Shown here: positions 33,008-43,164 of the stretch, piece after piece
Layout: every line of letters starts with the position of its first letter
How positions within the stretch are numbered: position 1 is the stretch's first letter
Origin: JAEZAA01 sp964514485
GTDB lineage: Bacteria; Pseudomonadota; Gammaproteobacteria; Pseudomonadales; Oleiphilaceae
Length of the DNA stretch: 64,000 nucleotides
Reading direction: 5' to 3'
Assembly: GCA_964514485.1 (NCBI GenBank)
Contig: CAZEWG010000010.1
Span: 23,423 to 87,422 of the forward strand
Notes under the pieces: model-generated
Told to the model about the DNA's origin: nothing
What the model saw: the letters and a program-made list of their open reading frames with translations, nothing else
The model's database searches: none
Program-made: the position numbers and the translations under genes

Positions 33008-34528
33008 ATGCCCCATCGCTATATCAAGAAGATCCTGGATGCCAAAGTCTATGATCTTGCAATCGAATCGCCTATCGACCAGGCACATCAACTCAGCCGC
33101 CGTCTCGACAACCGGGTCCTGCTCAAGCGCGAGGATCTGCAGCCGGTGTTTTCATTCAAGCTGCGCGGTGCCTACAACAAAATCGCCCAGCTGACCGAGG
33201 CTGAAAAGCAGCGTGGCATTATTGCCGCCTCTGCCGGCAACCATGCCCAGGGAGTCGCCATGGCGGCGGCCAAGCTGGGGATCAAGGCGGTGATCGTGAT
33301 GCCGGCCACCACGCCGGAAATCAAGGTCAACTCGGTGCGGGCACGGGGAGCCAAGGTCGTTTTGAAAGGGGATGCTTTCGATGAAGCGGCGGCCCATGCC
33401 AACGAACTGATCGAAAAGAAAGGCTACACCTACATCCACCCCTACGATGACGAAGAAGTGATTGCCGGTCAGGGCACCGTGGGGATGGAAATCATGTGGC
33501 AGCATACCGGCCCCCTGGAAGCTATTTTTGTACCGGTCGGCGGTGGCGGCCTGATTGCCGGCGTGGCGGCTTACGTGAAATACCTGCGCCCCCATATCAA
33601 AGTGATTGGGGTGGAGCCGGAAGATTCCGCTTGCCTGCACGCGGCACTCCAGGCGGACAAGCGCGTCACGCTGCCGGATGTGGGCTTGTTTGCAGACGGT
33701 GTGGCAGTGCGCCAGATCGGCAAGCTGACCTGGGAAATCTGTCGGGACAGTGTTGACGAGGTGATCACCGTCAATACCGATGAGATTTGTGCGGCAATCA
33801 AGGACGTCTTCGAGGATACCCGCTCTATCGCTGAGCCCGCCGGTGCCCTGTCCGTGGCCGGCTTGAAGAAATATGTAGCGCGTGAAGGGGTCACCGGGGT
33901 TGACCTGATGGCGATTGTCAGTGGCGCCAATATGAACTTTGACCGTCTGCGTTATATCTCCGAGCGCACCGAAATCGGTGAGCAGCGGGAAGCGATCATC
34001 GCCGTTAAAATTCCAGAACGCCCGGGCAGCTTCAAGAAATTCATCCAGGCGCTTGAGAAGCGCAACATCACCGAGTTCAACTATCGCTACGCCGATGATC
34101 AGGAAGCCCTGATTTTTGTCGGGGTGCAGATCCCCAGCGGTGGGGTGGGACGTGATGAACTGGTTGAAAGCCTGCGGGAGCAGGGCTATGCGGTCATGGA
34201 TCTGACCGACAATGACATGGCCAAAGGCCATATCCGCCATATGGTCGGCGGCCGGGTGAATGGTCTGGGTTATGAGAAGGTGTTTCGCTTCGAATTCCCC
34301 GAACGTCCGGGGGCCTTGATCAAGTTTCTGATGTCGCTGGGGACCCGCTGGAATATTTCCATGTTCCACTACCGCAACCATGGCGCGGCCTTCAGCCAGG
34401 TGCTGATGGGGGTTCAGGTGAAGGATGAGGACCTGGATGATTTCCGGGCCATGCTGAACCAGGTCGGGTTTAAATACTGGGAAGAAACCGCCAACCCGGC
34501 CTATCGTCTGTTTTTGGGGCAGTCCTAG
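33008..34528 (+). CDS. ilvA: Threonine ammonia-lyase, biosynthetic
   Basis: A 506-residue IlvA that converts threonine to 2-oxobutanoate, the first committed step of isoleucine synthesis. PLP-binding Lys51 lies in FSFKLRGAYNK and the glycine loop is VGGGGLIAG. Two ACT-like regulatory domains follow, from about residue 330 (AIIAVKIPERPGSFKKFI) and 425 (FRFEFPERPGALIKFL), matching the isoleucine-inhibited long form of E. coli (514 residues). The ATG at 33008 begins the family-typical sequence; the frame extends 17 codons upstream without support. A clear terminator follows immediately. Confidence 0.96.
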   Translation: MPHRYIKKILDAKVYDLAIESPIDQAHQLSRRLDNRVLLKREDLQPVFSFKLRGAYNKIAQLTEAEKQRGIIAASAGNHAQGVAMAAAKLGIKAVIVMPATTPEIKVNSVRARGAKVVLKGDAFDEAAAHANELIEKKGYTYIHPYDDEEVIAGQGTVGMEIMWQHTGPLEAIFVPVGGGGLIAGVAAYVKYLRPHIKVIGVEPEDSACLHAALQADKRVTLPDVGLFADGVAVRQIGKLTWEICRDSVDEVITVNTDEICAAIKDVFEDTRSIAEPAGALSVAGLKKYVAREGVTGVDLMAIVSGANMNFDRLRYISERTEIGEQREAIIAVKIPERPGSFKKFIQALEKRNITEFNYRYADDQEALIFVGVQIPSGGVGRDELVESLREQGYAVMDLTDNDMAKGHIRHMVGGRVNGLGYEKVFRFEFPERPGALIKFLMSLGTRWNISMFHYRNHGAAFSQVLMGVQVKDEDLDDFRAMLNQVGFKYWEETANPAYRLFLGQS

Positions 34529-34566
34529 CGCCCAGTCCAGATCTGTTCTGACCGGGCGCGGTTTTT
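34528..34566 (+). terminator. Rho-independent terminator of ilvA
   Basis: A strong stem, GCGCCC-A-GTC / GAC-C-GGGCGC, starts at the last base of the ilvA stop codon and is followed by GGTTTTT (34560-34566). It overlaps the end of the convergent small gene by two bases. Confidence 0.88.
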
Positions 34567-34891
34567 ACTGGCCCCGGTCGGAATCTCCCTGGCGCTCAGC
34601 TGCGTCCTCGTTGATGCTAGTGGCCGCCGCGGACTCTTCCGGGGTTTCTCCGCCGCCTCCATACTCCTGGGCTTCATAGCGATCCATCGGGCCGCTCCAG
34701 TCTTCCGGAGCTCCCATCGGCTCGAGTTCGAGTTCCTGCCAGATCTCCCGGTCCAGCTCTTCTACATCCCCTTCAAAGTACTGAATTTCGATTAATCCCT
34801 CATCGTCATCCAGGGCAACGATCTGGAACTGAGTGCCGGTGTCCAGCCGATGGTACCAGTTACCGATACTGGGCTCGTATTGGTTGTACAT
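34565..34891 (-). CDS. Small acidic protein (DUF6763-like)
   Basis: A 108-residue soluble, very acidic protein. The N-terminal 60 residues (YEPSIGNWYHRLDTGTQFQI, IEIQYFEGDVEELDREIW) form a likely beta-rich domain found in many pseudomonads and relatives, which I recall as DUF6763. The C-terminal part is Gly-, Glu- and Ser-rich and probably disordered. Function is unknown. It has a full AAGGAGGT Shine-Dalgarno before the ATG, suggesting strong translation. It is convergent with ilvA and shares its terminator zone. Confidence 0.7.
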   Translation of the reverse strand: MYNQYEPSIGNWYHRLDTGTQFQIVALDDDEGLIEIQYFEGDVEELDREIWQELELEPMGAPEDWSGPMDRYEAQEYGGGGETPEESAAATSINEDAAERQGDSDRGQ

Positions 34892-35294
34892 ACAGACCTC
34901 CTTGCGACTTCCTCAGCTCCGCGGGGCTCCACCACTTAGGTGTACACTGCCCGGCCCCGACAGACCAAGTTCCCTGTCGACAAAATAGGCATTACTTGGT
35001 CTGGGAACCTCTTTGGCCCGATCATTGTCGAAAATTGGCGACAGATGGCTTTCCGCCTGCTTTAGCTGCACAATAGCCGCGCCTGGAGCATGGCAGAGGG
35101 TTATCCAGGCAAGATGTGCTGTGGATGCCATGGTTTTGTCTTAGGGGCCCAATCGATTTTGGCTGCGGTTAACCGAGCGAAATTCCAAAGTCGATCTATA
35201 CTTGATGGCGCGGCCCTAGGTGTTTAACCGCTTTGTTCTGTGTTTGTTGCTTTGTGGAGACGGTTCTGGCTCCGCATCGTTCCAGGGGGATTTC
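34892..35294. other. 403-bp region without a supported gene
   Basis: The region separates the DUF6763-like gene (minus) from the 50-residue membrane protein gene (plus). A 72-codon minus-strand frame at 34913-35131 has no recognisable features. No hairpin terminator or known regulatory RNA was identified. Confidence 0.45.
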
Positions 35295-35447
35295 ATGAAA
35301 CGCAAACCCGACGTGATGACCACGTTGATTGTTGTCTTTTGCCTAGGCTTGGTAGTGAGTGGTGTCGTCTCCTTTGAGCGCTCTATTGAGCGGCCCGCGG
35401 TTCAGGTGACCATGACGGAAGCCGAGGACGAAACCCTGACCCGCTAG
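35295..35447 (+). CDS. Small single-pass membrane protein (50 residues)
   Basis: A 50-residue protein, MKRKPDVMTTLIVVFCLGL at its start, with one helix at about residues 9-28 and an acidic tail containing MTEAEDET. The ATG at 35295 follows AGGGGGA at good spacing; an in-frame upstream ATG at 35220 would add 25 residues including a second hydrophobic stretch and is less likely. The 3' end overlaps the end of the convergent fau gene by four bases. I do not recognise the family; its position beside fau and 6S RNA makes a conserved small protein plausible. Confidence 0.55.
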   Translation: MKRKPDVMTTLIVVFCLGLVVSGVVSFERSIERPAVQVTMTEAEDETLTR

Positions 35448-36082
35448 TCTGTTTCCTGCCTTGTGTTGAATCGGTAGATCCTTCTGTCTGTTGCCACCGC
35501 ATCCAGGGGGATATCCCAAGGCTGTTTATCCAGCGAACTCACCCGTTGAAAGTCGTGCGCCAGGCCAACCAGTTTTGGGCGTAACGACTTTCTGTGCCGG
35601 GTAAACGCAAAGGTGCGGTCATAAAAGCCGCCGCCCATCCCTAATCGCCCACCTTCATCATCAAAAGCCACCAGAGGAAAGAGCACCAGGCTCATGGCCC
35701 AGGCTGGCTGACCCCGTTGCTGACGAAAATCAGGCTCCCAGATCCGAAAGCGGTTTTGGCGCAGCCGGGTCTGTGGGGTGTATTCATAAAACCATAACTG
35801 GTTTTCCAGGATGGGATGCAGGACCGGTAGAAAACAGCGCTTGCCAAATTTCCAGATCAGCCTGGCCAGCTCATGAGGGTCGATTTCACCGTCATTGGCC
35901 AGATACAGGGCGATGGAGCGGGCACGGAGAAACAGCGGGTCGTGCTGGAGGTGCTGCTTGAGCTGGCGGGCGGCAAGGGCCTGTTGTGCCGGAGTGAGCG
36001 AACGGCGACGTTGGCGCATGACTCGGCGCAACTGTTTGCGATCACTGGGCAAGGGAGAGTGGGGAGTGGGTGTGGTATCCAT
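35444..36082 (-). CDS. fau: 5-formyltetrahydrofolate cyclo-ligase
   Basis: A 212-residue cyclo-ligase (YgfA/Fau), which converts 5-formyl-THF to 5,10-methenyl-THF using ATP. Expected motifs are an N-terminal basic RRVMRQRRRSL, IALYLANDGEIDP, and the C-terminal nucleotide loop GGRLGMGGGFYDR. It begins 15 bases after the 3' end of the 6S RNA, the classic ssrS-fau arrangement of gammaproteobacteria, and is probably transcribed together with it. In E. coli this gene affects persister formation. Confidence 0.93.
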   Translation of the reverse strand: MDTTPTPHSPLPSDRKQLRRVMRQRRRSLTPAQQALAARQLKQHLQHDPLFLRARSIALYLANDGEIDPHELARLIWKFGKRCFLPVLHPILENQLWFYEYTPQTRLRQNRFRIWEPDFRQQRGQPAWAMSLVLFPLVAFDDEGGRLGMGGGFYDRTFAFTRHRKSLRPKLVGLAHDFQRVSSLDKQPWDIPLDAVATDRRIYRFNTRQETD

Positions 36083-36097
36083 ATACCTTTAGAAATT

Positions 36098-36279
36098 AGA
36101 CGCTCCCCGAGATGCCGCTGCGGGACGTGGCCCTTGAACCCTTCGGCTCAAGGCGGCGGCCGCTGTGGCAAATTAGGCTTTCCCACGTGGGGACATGCAC
36201 ACATTACCCTGAAGTGACCGCCTGTTCTAAGTTTATCGGCTCGAGGACGTATCCCACTGGCGAACATATCAGGGAGCGT
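36098..36279 (-). ncRNA. ssrS: 6S RNA
   Basis: About 182 bases, read on the minus strand between zapA and fau. A TATAAT box lies at 36287-36292 (minus). The 5' end ACGCTCCC pairs with GGGAGCGT at the 3' end, closing the long rod. Landmarks shared with E. coli 6S RNA include TGATATGTTCGCC after the 5' end, GAGCCGATA, a central region that would form the open promoter-like bubble, CCTTGA/TCAAGG hairpin parts and GCGGCATCTCGG near the 3' end. 6S RNA binds sigma-70 RNA polymerase in stationary phase. Ends are estimated from pairing. Confidence 0.92.
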
Positions 36280-36349
36280 TGAACTCATTATAGCGGTTCT
36301 GTAGAAAAAAACAGAAGCCTTACTGAACCTTAATCAAGCTTTAACTGCT

Positions 36350-36646
36350 TTAGCCAGGGGTTGAGGTCAAGATTTGATCCAATCTTTCCTGCAAACGCTT
36401 GAGTTGTTCTTCCACCGCCTTGTTCTGAGTTGTACCCTGCAACAGGTCATAAGCCATGTTGAGGGCGGCCATCACCGCGATTCGCTCAGTACCGACGACT
36501 TTGCCGGAGGCACGGATTTCTTTCATCTTCGAGTCCAGATAACGGGCGGACTCCTCCAGTTGAAAGCGGGCTTCCGGTGGGCAAGCGACCAGGTAATCCT
36601 TTTCCAAAATGGTAACGCTGACGGTGTTGCTGGATGAACGGCTCAT
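36350..36646 (-). CDS. zapA: Cell division protein ZapA
   Basis: A 98-residue ZapA that crosslinks FtsZ filaments at midcell. It has the short globular N-terminal domain (VSVTILEKDYLVACPPE) and the C-terminal coiled coil (LNMAYDLLQ then AVEEQLKRLQERLDQIL). GGAGCAG precedes the ATG. The start of zapA touches the stop of the upstream ZapB-like gene at base 36646, so the two are translationally coupled. The zapA–6S RNA–fau order matches other gammaproteobacteria. Confidence 0.93.
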   Translation of the reverse strand: MSRSSSNTVSVTILEKDYLVACPPEARFQLEESARYLDSKMKEIRASGKVVGTERIAVMAALNMAYDLLQGTTQNKAVEEQLKRLQERLDQILTSTPG

Positions 36647-36852
36647 TAACGCTGCTCCAATGCCTTGAGGCGACCAATCATGGCTTCGATCTTGGTGCGG
36701 GCCAGATCATTCTTTTGTATCAGCTGCAGCCGCTCTTTCTGCCAGTCATCCTGTAAGGCACGCAAAGTGGCATTGTCTGCTTCGAGCTGTTCGCACCGCT
36801 GGATCAATAATTCGACTTTCTCGGCTATTGCGCTCAGGGCGGCTTCATTCAT
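36646..36852 (-). CDS. Small coiled-coil protein, TIGR02449/ZapB-like
   Basis: A 68-residue protein that is almost entirely one coiled coil, starting MNEAALSAIAEKVELLIQRC and continuing EQLEADNATLRALQDDW. This is the small family regularly found just upstream of zapA in gammaproteobacteria and often annotated TIGR02449 or ZapB-like. By analogy with ZapB it may help position the division ring, though direct evidence for this family is thinner. AGGATC precedes the start. It overlaps zapA by one base. Confidence 0.8.
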   Translation of the reverse strand: MNEAALSAIAEKVELLIQRCEQLEADNATLRALQDDWQKERLQLIQKNDLARTKIEAMIGRLKALEQR

Positions 36853-37073
36853 AGTCAGATCCTGTCAAATTTCGCTGTACTATAAAGGGGCGTTTCTAGG
36901 GGGTCAACGAACACTGAAAGACTGTGTCCACGGGGCGTCAAACCAGGGGCAATTGACTGGCGGCGGCGTGGAGACTTCGTACCCTAAATGTTACGATAGC
37001 AGCAATCCGGGTAACGTGGAATTTGACAGGCCCGCGATGTTTAATGAAGGCAGGGCGAGCGAGAGAGCGACCA

Positions 37074-37661
37074 ATGATGCAAGATAACCGTCGGGCAGTG
37101 ACACTTGAGTTTGATGATTGGGCGGATATTTATGTCCAACTGGGTGTCGAGGGCTCGCCGTCCGAGCTGCATGGCGCCCTGATCGGCAGCCTGGTGTCTG
37201 GCCATCAGCTGACCCAGGTGGAATGGTTGACTCAGGTGACCAGTCAGGTGGGAACGCACCTGCTGGACGCGGCCAACCAGGAGCTGCGTCGTCAGTTCGA
37301 AGCCCTTTATAAAGAAGGCGAACAGGTTTTTCAGCAGGACGTGCTGTCTTTCTCCCTCATGCTGCCCGACGATGACGTCCCCCTGGGGCAGCGCCTGGAA
37401 GCCATCGGGGCCTGGTGCCAGGGCTTCATTGAGGGCTTGTCGCGGGGGCTGGCGGTGTTCAAGCCCCAGTTGTCCGAAGATGCCCGGGAACTGCTGGCGG
37501 ATCTGATGGCCATTGCCGAAATTGATCCTGAGGTCGAGGAGTCCGACGAGCAGGAAAGCTATTACGTTGAGCTGGTGGAGTTTGTGCGGGTTGCAGCCAT
37601 GAACCTGTATGACGAATTCATCGACCGTTCCGCGGCACCCTCCGGTACCGTGCTGCATTAA
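37074..37661 (+). CDS. ygfB: YgfB/UPF0149 family protein
   Basis: A 195-residue helical protein of the YgfB family. Family hallmarks are SPSELHGALIGSLVSG near residue 25, LPDDDVPLGQRLEAIGAWCQGFIEGLS in the middle (split by DDD), and an acidic EIDPEVEESDEQESYY segment. In Pseudomonas aeruginosa YgfB lowers AlpA-dependent ampDh3 expression and so affects beta-lactam resistance; whether that applies here is unknown. Two neighbouring ATG codons (37074, 37077) can start it. A terminator-like hairpin separates it from pepP, yet the ygfB-pepP-ubiH-ubiI order is conserved. Confidence 0.9.
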   Translation: MMQDNRRAVTLEFDDWADIYVQLGVEGSPSELHGALIGSLVSGHQLTQVEWLTQVTSQVGTHLLDAANQELRRQFEALYKEGEQVFQQDVLSFSLMLPDDDVPLGQRLEAIGAWCQGFIEGLSRGLAVFKPQLSEDARELLADLMAIAEIDPEVEESDEQESYYVELVEFVRVAAMNLYDEFIDRSAAPSGTVLH

Positions 37662-37664
37662 AAG

Positions 37665-37700
37665 CCGACCGGCTGGAGGCCCAGCCGGCGTCGGTGTTCT
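37665..37700 (+). terminator. Rho-independent terminator after ygfB
   Basis: A long stem CCGA-CCGGCTGG / CCAGCCGG-CG-TCGG with loop AGGC lies just after the ygfB stop and is followed by TGTTCTT. It would separate ygfB from pepP, so pepP must have some readthrough or its own promoter. Confidence 0.75.
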
Positions 37701-37724
37701 TATCCGTTAAACTGGTAGCAATTC

Positions 37725-39085
<1,361 letters not shown>

Positions 39086-39086
<1 letters not shown>

Positions 39087-40342
39087 TGGTGGAAAAGGAC
39101 GTTGATGTCGCCATTATTGGCGGCGGGATGGTCGGCGCCAGCTTGGCGGTGGCCTTGGCGCGGGCCTGCCCGGAACTGAGCATTACGGTGCTGGAGGCGG
39201 TGGATATGCCGGATACCGGCGCAGAAGCCGGTTTTCAGCCCAGTTACGATATGCGTTCCACCGCGTTGTCCTACGGAACCCGTCTGATCTATGAGCAGTT
39301 GGGGCTGTGGGATTTACTGCGTGAGCATGTGACCCCCATTGAACGCATTCATGTATCCGATCGCGGCCAGTTTGGCGCAGCTCGCCTGCAGGCGAGGGAC
39401 TATCGTCTGGAGGCTCTGGGCTATGTCACACCGAACCAGTGGATGGGACGGGTGCTGTGGGCGGGGCTGAAGCAGTATGGCAATATCCAGTTCCGCTGCC
39501 CGGTTCAGGTGCGGCGGGTCCAGCACGAGCCCCAGGGGGTTCTGCTGGAGTTGGCGGAGACCGGTGCGACTGAAACGGTCCAGCGTACCCTGCGTGCCCA
39601 GTTGGCGATCCTTGCCGATGGTGGCCGCTCCGGCTTGCGTCAGCAGTTGGGTATCCAGACCGAGAAACGGTCTTATGGACAGGTGGCATTGATTACCAAC
39701 GTCTCCAGCCGCAAGCACCATGAATTCGTCGCCTACGAACGCTTTACCGACCAAGGGCCCATGGCGCTCTTGCCCCTGGGGGCGGGCAACCTGGAGGATC
39801 ACCGCTCGGTACTCATCTGGACGTTGCCGGAAGACCGCGCGCAGGAGGTGCTGGAGGCCTGCGATGAGCAATTTCTGGAGATGCTGGGGGATCGATTTGG
39901 CCATCGCCTGGGTGGCTTTGTTCAGGTCGGTTCGCGCCATGTCTATCCGTTAGCCCTGGAGCGGGCACTGGAACAGGTCCGTCCCGGACTGGTGTTGGTG
40001 GGGAATGCCGCCCACTCGTTACACCCCGTGGCGGGGCAGGGGTACAACCTCGCGGTGCGGGAGGTGATGGGGCTGGCGGAGCTGCTGGCCAAAGCGCACC
40101 GCGCCGGACAGTGGCTGGGTGACTTGAGTCTGCTGTCCCGCTACGAGCAGGACCAGCAGGAGGACCAGTTGCGTACCATTGTGGCCAGCGACAGCCTGGT
40201 CCGCTTGTTCTCCAATGCCAAATTCCCCTTGACCCAGGCCCGTGGCGCGGGGTTGATCACCCTGGATCTGGTCGCCCCTCTCAAGCAGACGTTTGCTCGC
40301 TATGCCATGGGATTGGGTGGCCGAGAGGCAGTATTAGCTTGA
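39086..40342 (+). CDS. ubiH: 2-octaprenyl-6-methoxyphenol hydroxylase UbiH
   Basis: A 418-residue FAD monooxygenase that hydroxylates the quinone ring during aerobic ubiquinone synthesis. It has the N-terminal FAD loop VAIIGGGMVGASLAVALA, and the second FAD/NADPH-binding motif LVGNAAHSLHPVAGQGYNLA near residue 310, where GDAAH is replaced by GNAAH as in many UbiH proteins. Its start overlaps the pepP stop by one base. The UbiH/UbiI pair are paralogues; assignment as UbiH rests on position and this motif. Confidence 0.93.
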
Positions 40343-40350
40343 GAGGCATT

Positions 40351-41631
40351 ATGGATTCAACTCCTGAATATGACGTGGTCATTGTCGGTGGCGGCATGGC
40401 CGGCGCAGCCTTGGCCTGTGCCTTGGGACGCGCGGATTGGCGGGTGGCCCTGGTTGATCCCGCGCCACCGGCGCCGTGGACCGCGGCCCCTGCCCAAGCC
40501 AGCCTGACCCCGGAGGACTTTGACCGGCGTGTGGTGGCCCTGACCCGTGCCAGTGAAGAGTTTTTGCGCAGCCTGGGCGCCTGGGATGACATGGCAAAAC
40601 AGCGTATCAGTCCCTATCAGGGCATGTACGTGTGGGACGCCGACGGAACCGCCCATATCGAGTTCCAGGCCGCCGAGCTTTATGAGCCTTCCCTGGGGCA
40701 TATCATTGAAAACCGCATCGTAACGGGGGCGCTCTGGAACCAGTTGCGCCAGTTGCCCGTGCAGGTGATCCCCCAGAAGGTGACCGGGTTCAGCCATCTG
40801 GGTGGGCCGGTGCAACTGACCTTGGGAGACGGTTCCGCCCTGCTGAGCAAGCTGGTGGTTGCCGCGGACGGTGCCGAGTCTCCATTGCGCCGGTTGGCGG
40901 CGTTCCCGACCCGGGAATGGGATTACGAGCAACATGGTCTCGTTGCCACGGTGGTGACCGAGAAGCCCCATGAGAAGACCGCCTGGCAGCGCTTTCTGTC
41001 GGAAGGGCCGTTGGCGTTTTTGCCCTTAAACGGGGCGGGTGACCGTTATAGCTCCATTGTCTGGTCCACCACGCCGGAACGGGCCAGGGAGTTGCTGGCG
41101 ATGCCGGACGAGGCATTCTGTGAGGCGCTGGGCGAGGCCCTGGAGCAGCGTTTGGGGTCGGTGGTAGAGGTCTCCAGGCGCCAAGCGATTCCGCTGCGCC
41201 AGCGTCACGCCAAGCATTATGTGAAGCCCGGCATAGCCCTGGTGGCTGATGCTGCCCACACCATTCACCCGCTGGCCGGCCAGGGCATCAATCTGGGCTT
41301 TCTGGATGTGGCCGTATTGGCCGATGAGCTGTTGCGGGCCCGGGAACGGGGCATTGATTTTGCGGACCTGTCGGTCCTGCAGCGCTTTCAGCGGCGTCGC
41401 ATGGGTCATAATCTGGCCACCATGGCGGCGATGGAAGGGTTTAAGCGGTTGTTTGGGGCCGACCCCTTGCCGTTACGCTGGATGCGCAATACCGGCATGC
41501 GCTGGCTCAATGAGCAGGGTTGGCTGAAAAACCAGATTGCGGCCCTTGCCCTGGCGCAGGATATGCTCCCCAAGCGTTGGCTGCGGGATGAGACTCTGGA
41601 AAAGCCCCAGGCCACGGAGCTGGCCCATTAA
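40351..41631 (+). CDS. ubiI: UbiI/VisC family ubiquinone hydroxylase
   Basis: A 426-residue FAD monooxygenase paralogous to the preceding UbiH. The FAD loop is VVIVGGGMAGAALACALG and the second motif is LVADAAHTIHPLAGQGINLGF. UbiI adds the C5 hydroxyl in ubiquinone synthesis; members of this family (UbiF, UbiM, Coq6) share the fold, so the exact ring position is inferred from synteny. The ATG at 40351 follows GAGAGG; a TTG four codons upstream is rejected. It starts 8 bases after ubiH ends, in the same operon, and is convergent with rsmE. Confidence 0.88.
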   Translation: MDSTPEYDVVIVGGGMAGAALACALGRADWRVALVDPAPPAPWTAAPAQASLTPEDFDRRVVALTRASEEFLRSLGAWDDMAKQRISPYQGMYVWDADGTAHIEFQAAELYEPSLGHIIENRIVTGALWNQLRQLPVQVIPQKVTGFSHLGGPVQLTLGDGSALLSKLVVAADGAESPLRRLAAFPTREWDYEQHGLVATVVTEKPHEKTAWQRFLSEGPLAFLPLNGAGDRYSSIVWSTTPERARELLAMPDEAFCEALGEALEQRLGSVVEVSRRQAIPLRQRHAKHYVKPGIALVADAAHTIHPLAGQGINLGFLDVAVLADELLRARERGIDFADLSVLQRFQRRRMGHNLATMAAMEGFKRLFGADPLPLRWMRNTGMRWLNEQGWLKNQIAALALAQDMLPKRWLRDETLEKPQATELAH

Positions 41632-41638
41632 GGGGACA

Positions 41639-42349
41639 TTAGGGGAACAGCCGGGCCAGTAACACCGGCAGGGCTGTTTCCACCCGCAGGATCCGGCGTC
41701 CCAGCGTGACGGCTTCAAAACCACAAGCCTGCAGTTTCTCCACTTCATAAGGAATAAACCCACCTTCCGGACCAATCGCCAGGGTGATCGGTTCCGTGAC
41801 CCCGATCGGGCAGGGGATGGCGGCTACGGGGTGGGCCACCAGCGCCCGGCGGCCCGCGGTGATGGCCGGCAATTCGTCTTCCACAAAGGGTTTGAAGCGT
41901 TTGCGCAGGTGTACCCGGGGGAGTTGGGTATCAATGGCCTGCTCAAGCCCGAGAATCAGGTTTTCCTCGATCTTGTCCGGCGTGAGCCAGGGCGAGCTCC
42001 AGTAACTCTTTTCCACCTTGTAGGAGTTGATCAGGTAGAGATCCTTCACGCCCAGGGTGGCGGCGGTCTGCAGAATCCGCTTGAGCATCTTGGGACGCGG
42101 CAGTGCCAGGATCAGCGTCAGCGGCAGAGGGGGCGGCGGGGCGGTATCCAGGTTGAGCCGGAGCAGCGCCCGCTGATCACTTTGCTCGACAATGTCGGCA
42201 CGCCCATAGGCGCCGTTCAGAATGCCGGCCAGCACGGTTTCGCCCGGGCTGAGCTGCAGGATTTCACGTAGGTGAGTGAGCTGGCGGCCAGTGACTTCTG
42301 CCAGTCCATCAGGTCGTTGGCAGTGCTCGGGCAGGAGCAGGAGGTTCAT
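41639..42349 (-). CDS. rsmE: 16S rRNA (uracil(1498)-N3)-methyltransferase
   Basis: A 236-residue SPOUT methyltransferase that methylates U1498 in the decoding region of 16S rRNA. The N-terminal PUA-like domain contains GRQLTHLREILQLSPGE. The C-terminal knot has LALPRPKMLKRILQTATEL-like features (ALPRPKMLKRILQTAATLG) and LAIGPEGGFIPYEVEKL, the SAM-binding signature. Its ATG overlaps the tatC stop as ATGA, so it is the last gene of the tatABC unit, as in pseudomonads. Confidence 0.94.
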   Translation of the reverse strand: MNLLLLPEHCQRPDGLAEVTGRQLTHLREILQLSPGETVLAGILNGAYGRADIVEQSDQRALLRLNLDTAPPPPLPLTLILALPRPKMLKRILQTAATLGVKDLYLINSYKVEKSYWSSPWLTPDKIEENLILGLEQAIDTQLPRVHLRKRFKPFVEDELPAITAGRRALVAHPVAAIPCPIGVTEPITLAIGPEGGFIPYEVEKLQACGFEAVTLGRRILRVETALPVLLARLFP

Positions 42350-43131
42350 GAGCCGGGATTGCTGTTTTCGCGAGATTCACTGTCTTCCGCGTCTTCCCGG
42401 GGTTCGACAAAACGGCCGAAGAAAACGCCCGCCTCAAAGAGCAGCCACATGGGAATCGCCAGCAGGGTCTGAGAGATCACGTCGGGAGGCGTGAGCAGCA
42501 TGCCCACGATAAAGCAGCCCACAAAAATATAAGGGCGCTTGGCCTTCAGGCTGGCAACCGAGGTGATGCCGCTTTTGATCAGCAGGATGGTCGCAACCGG
42601 AATCTCGAAGGTAATGCCGAAGGCAAAAAATAGCTTCAAGACGATGTTCAGGTAGCTGTTGATGTCCGGCATCACCGCGATGCCTTCCGGCCCCACCGAG
42701 GTAAAGAATGAGAAGACCAGAGGAAAGACCACGAAGTAGGCGAACAGCACCCCCAGGTAGAATAGGATGACGCTAGAAGCGAACAGGGGCAGGGCCAGGC
42801 GTTTTTCGTGTTGATACAGGCCCGGCGCGATAAAGCTCCAGACCTGATACAGCATAAAGGGAACCGCCAGGAAGGCCGCCATCACCATGCTCAGCTTGAG
42901 TGGCGTGAAGAAGGGTGAGGTGACTTCGGTGGCGATCATGGTGGTGCCGGTGGGCAGGTGAATCCGCAACGGCTCGGCAATAATCAGGTAAACTTCGTTG
43001 GCAAACGGATAAATGCCACAGAACAAAATGACGACCGCTACAACACATCTGAGCAGGCGGTTACGCAACTCGAGCAAATGCTCGATCAGGGGCTGTTCCG
43101 GTGCTGGGGCGTCGGGAGACTGCTTGGCCAT
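42346..43131 (-). CDS. tatC: Sec-independent translocase TatC
   Basis: A 261-residue inner-membrane protein with six helices, the twin-arginine signal receptor of the Tat system. It begins with the conserved LIEHLLELRNRLLR loop, in which the Glu contacts the signal peptide, and continues with FTPLKLSMVMAAFLAVPFML and FGITFEIPV, both family motifs. The C-terminus extends about 15 residues beyond the last helix and is charged. It lies 33 bases downstream of tatB and overlaps rsmE. Confidence 0.96.
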   Translation of the reverse strand: MAKQSPDAPAPEQPLIEHLLELRNRLLRCVVAVVILFCGIYPFANEVYLIIAEPLRIHLPTGTTMIATEVTSPFFTPLKLSMVMAAFLAVPFMLYQVWSFIAPGLYQHEKRLALPLFASSVILFYLGVLFAYFVVFPLVFSFFTSVGPEGIAVMPDINSYLNIVLKLFFAFGITFEIPVATILLIKSGITSVASLKAKRPYIFVGCFIVGMLLTPPDVISQTLLAIPMWLLFEAGVFFGRFVEPREDAEDSESRENSNPGS

Positions 43132-43164
43132 GGATAAATGGTCTCAGGGCTGTCTAGGTAATGA

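Noticed and set aside
34913..35131. 72-codon minus-strand ORF
   Set aside because: No recognisable features; likely random.
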